DNA of 64,000 nucleotides from Alphaproteobacteria bacterium (lineage in GTDB: Bacteria; Pseudomonadota; Alphaproteobacteria; UBA9655), in contig JAGVLE010000017.1 of the NCBI GenBank assembly GCA_020049895.1, forward strand, positions 28,766 to 92,765, read 5' to 3'. The notes below the pieces were generated by a model. It did not search any database. It was not told where the DNA came from and saw nothing but the letters and a program-made list of their open reading frames with translations. Of the stretch, positions 63,814-64,000 are shown in pieces (within the stretch, counting starts at the first letter, position 1; each line of letters begins with the position of its first letter). The translations under genes and the position numbers were made by a program.

Positions 63814-64000
63814 TTACATAACAGGTATCTCACTGGATCCAGATCCACCCCCAGATTCTGTCCCAGTCCCTGTCCCTGGAAGATTTCCCGCTCCTCCCAC
63901 AGTTACAGGGGCGCTGCATCCTAGCTTCAGCCCGGCACTGTAAAGGCAGCAGTTATAGCAAAGTCTATATAAATCGATTATAATATTGTCATAGCAAGAA
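63814..64000 (-). CDS. Cys- and Gly-rich protein, C-terminal fragment
   Basis: The minus strand is open from the window edge to TAA at 63814-63816, giving about 61 residues. A cysteine-rich part (CYDNIIDLYRLCYNCCLYSA) is followed by LGCSAPVTVGGAGNLP and a Gly/Ser/Thr tail (TGTGTESGGGSGSSE). The low-complexity tail recalls the secreted Gly/Ser-rich pair at 41149-42234. It is convergent with ftsA and occupies the usual place of ftsZ. The start and any signal peptide are outside the window. Confidence 0.55.
   Translation of the reverse strand, partial: SCYDNIIIDLYRLCYNCCLYSAGLKLGCSAPVTVGGAGNLPGTGTGTESGGGSGSSEIPVM

Overview
This window looks like the chromosome of an alphaproteobacterium of the host-associated, Holosporales/Rickettsiales-like kind. 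The evidence is a RapZ/EIIA-Man/HPr regulatory PTS cluster, split ccm cytochrome-c maturation genes, an adrenodoxin-type ferredoxin, a rickettsial 17 kDa-type lipoprotein, moderate-to-low GC, and many short secreted proteins between housekeeping operons. The species is not identifiable by eye, so this placement is inference.

Left core (1-11.8 kb): rapZ(partial)-EIIA-HPr-ccmD-ccmE-ccmF, an oxidoreductase with a promoter that fits a leaderless mRNA, a DsbA-like protein, lnt, a Glt-type symporter, trmB, a thymidine/AMP phosphorylase, and a ferredoxin plus 2-oxoglutarate oxygenase pair, ending in a tRNA-Thr(CGT).

Mobile region (11.8-24.1 kb): an 8.9-kb integrative element sits in the tRNA-Thr gene, bounded by perfect 51-bp att repeats (11789-11839 and 20695-20745). 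It carries a tyrosine integrase, an AlpA-like HTH protein, a Toprim primase, a YfjI/DUF3987 protein, a DUF5681-like protein, a Sel1-repeat secreted protein, and a pair of small secreted proteins. It resembles a phage satellite or minimal genomic island, with no capsid or conjugation genes. Just outside are a broken plsX next to rpmF, a secreted protein made of six inhibitor-cystine-knot-like modules, a relic of a second related integrase fused to phosphotransferase and GrpB fragments, and a second copy of the paired small secreted genes.

Mixed region (24-42.7 kb): further secreted proteins (one GNAT-like, one possible cyanovirin-like lectin), an RNA m5U methyltransferase, valS, thrS-infC (infC probably starts at ATA), and an ATP synthase segment atpH-atpA-atpG. 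A MazEF-type toxin-antitoxin pair is inserted between atpA and atpG, a 17 kDa-antigen lipoprotein gene leads the operon, and atpD/atpC do not follow. Two Gly/Ser-rich secreted paralogues and a 252-bp inverted-repeat element follow.

Right core (42.7-64 kb): ccmC, tpiA, an LpxL-like acyltransferase, tsaB, an MFS transporter, ssb, gyrA (with a very unusual quinolone-determining segment), a HIT protein, rsmD, alr, and a long division/cell-wall cluster mraY-murD-ftsW-murG-murC-murB-ddl-ftsQ-ftsA. ftsZ does not follow. The right edge cuts a Cys/Gly-rich protein on the minus strand. The recurring theme is small exported Cys-rich or low-complexity proteins inserted at operon boundaries, probably a host-interaction or antagonism repertoire (inference).
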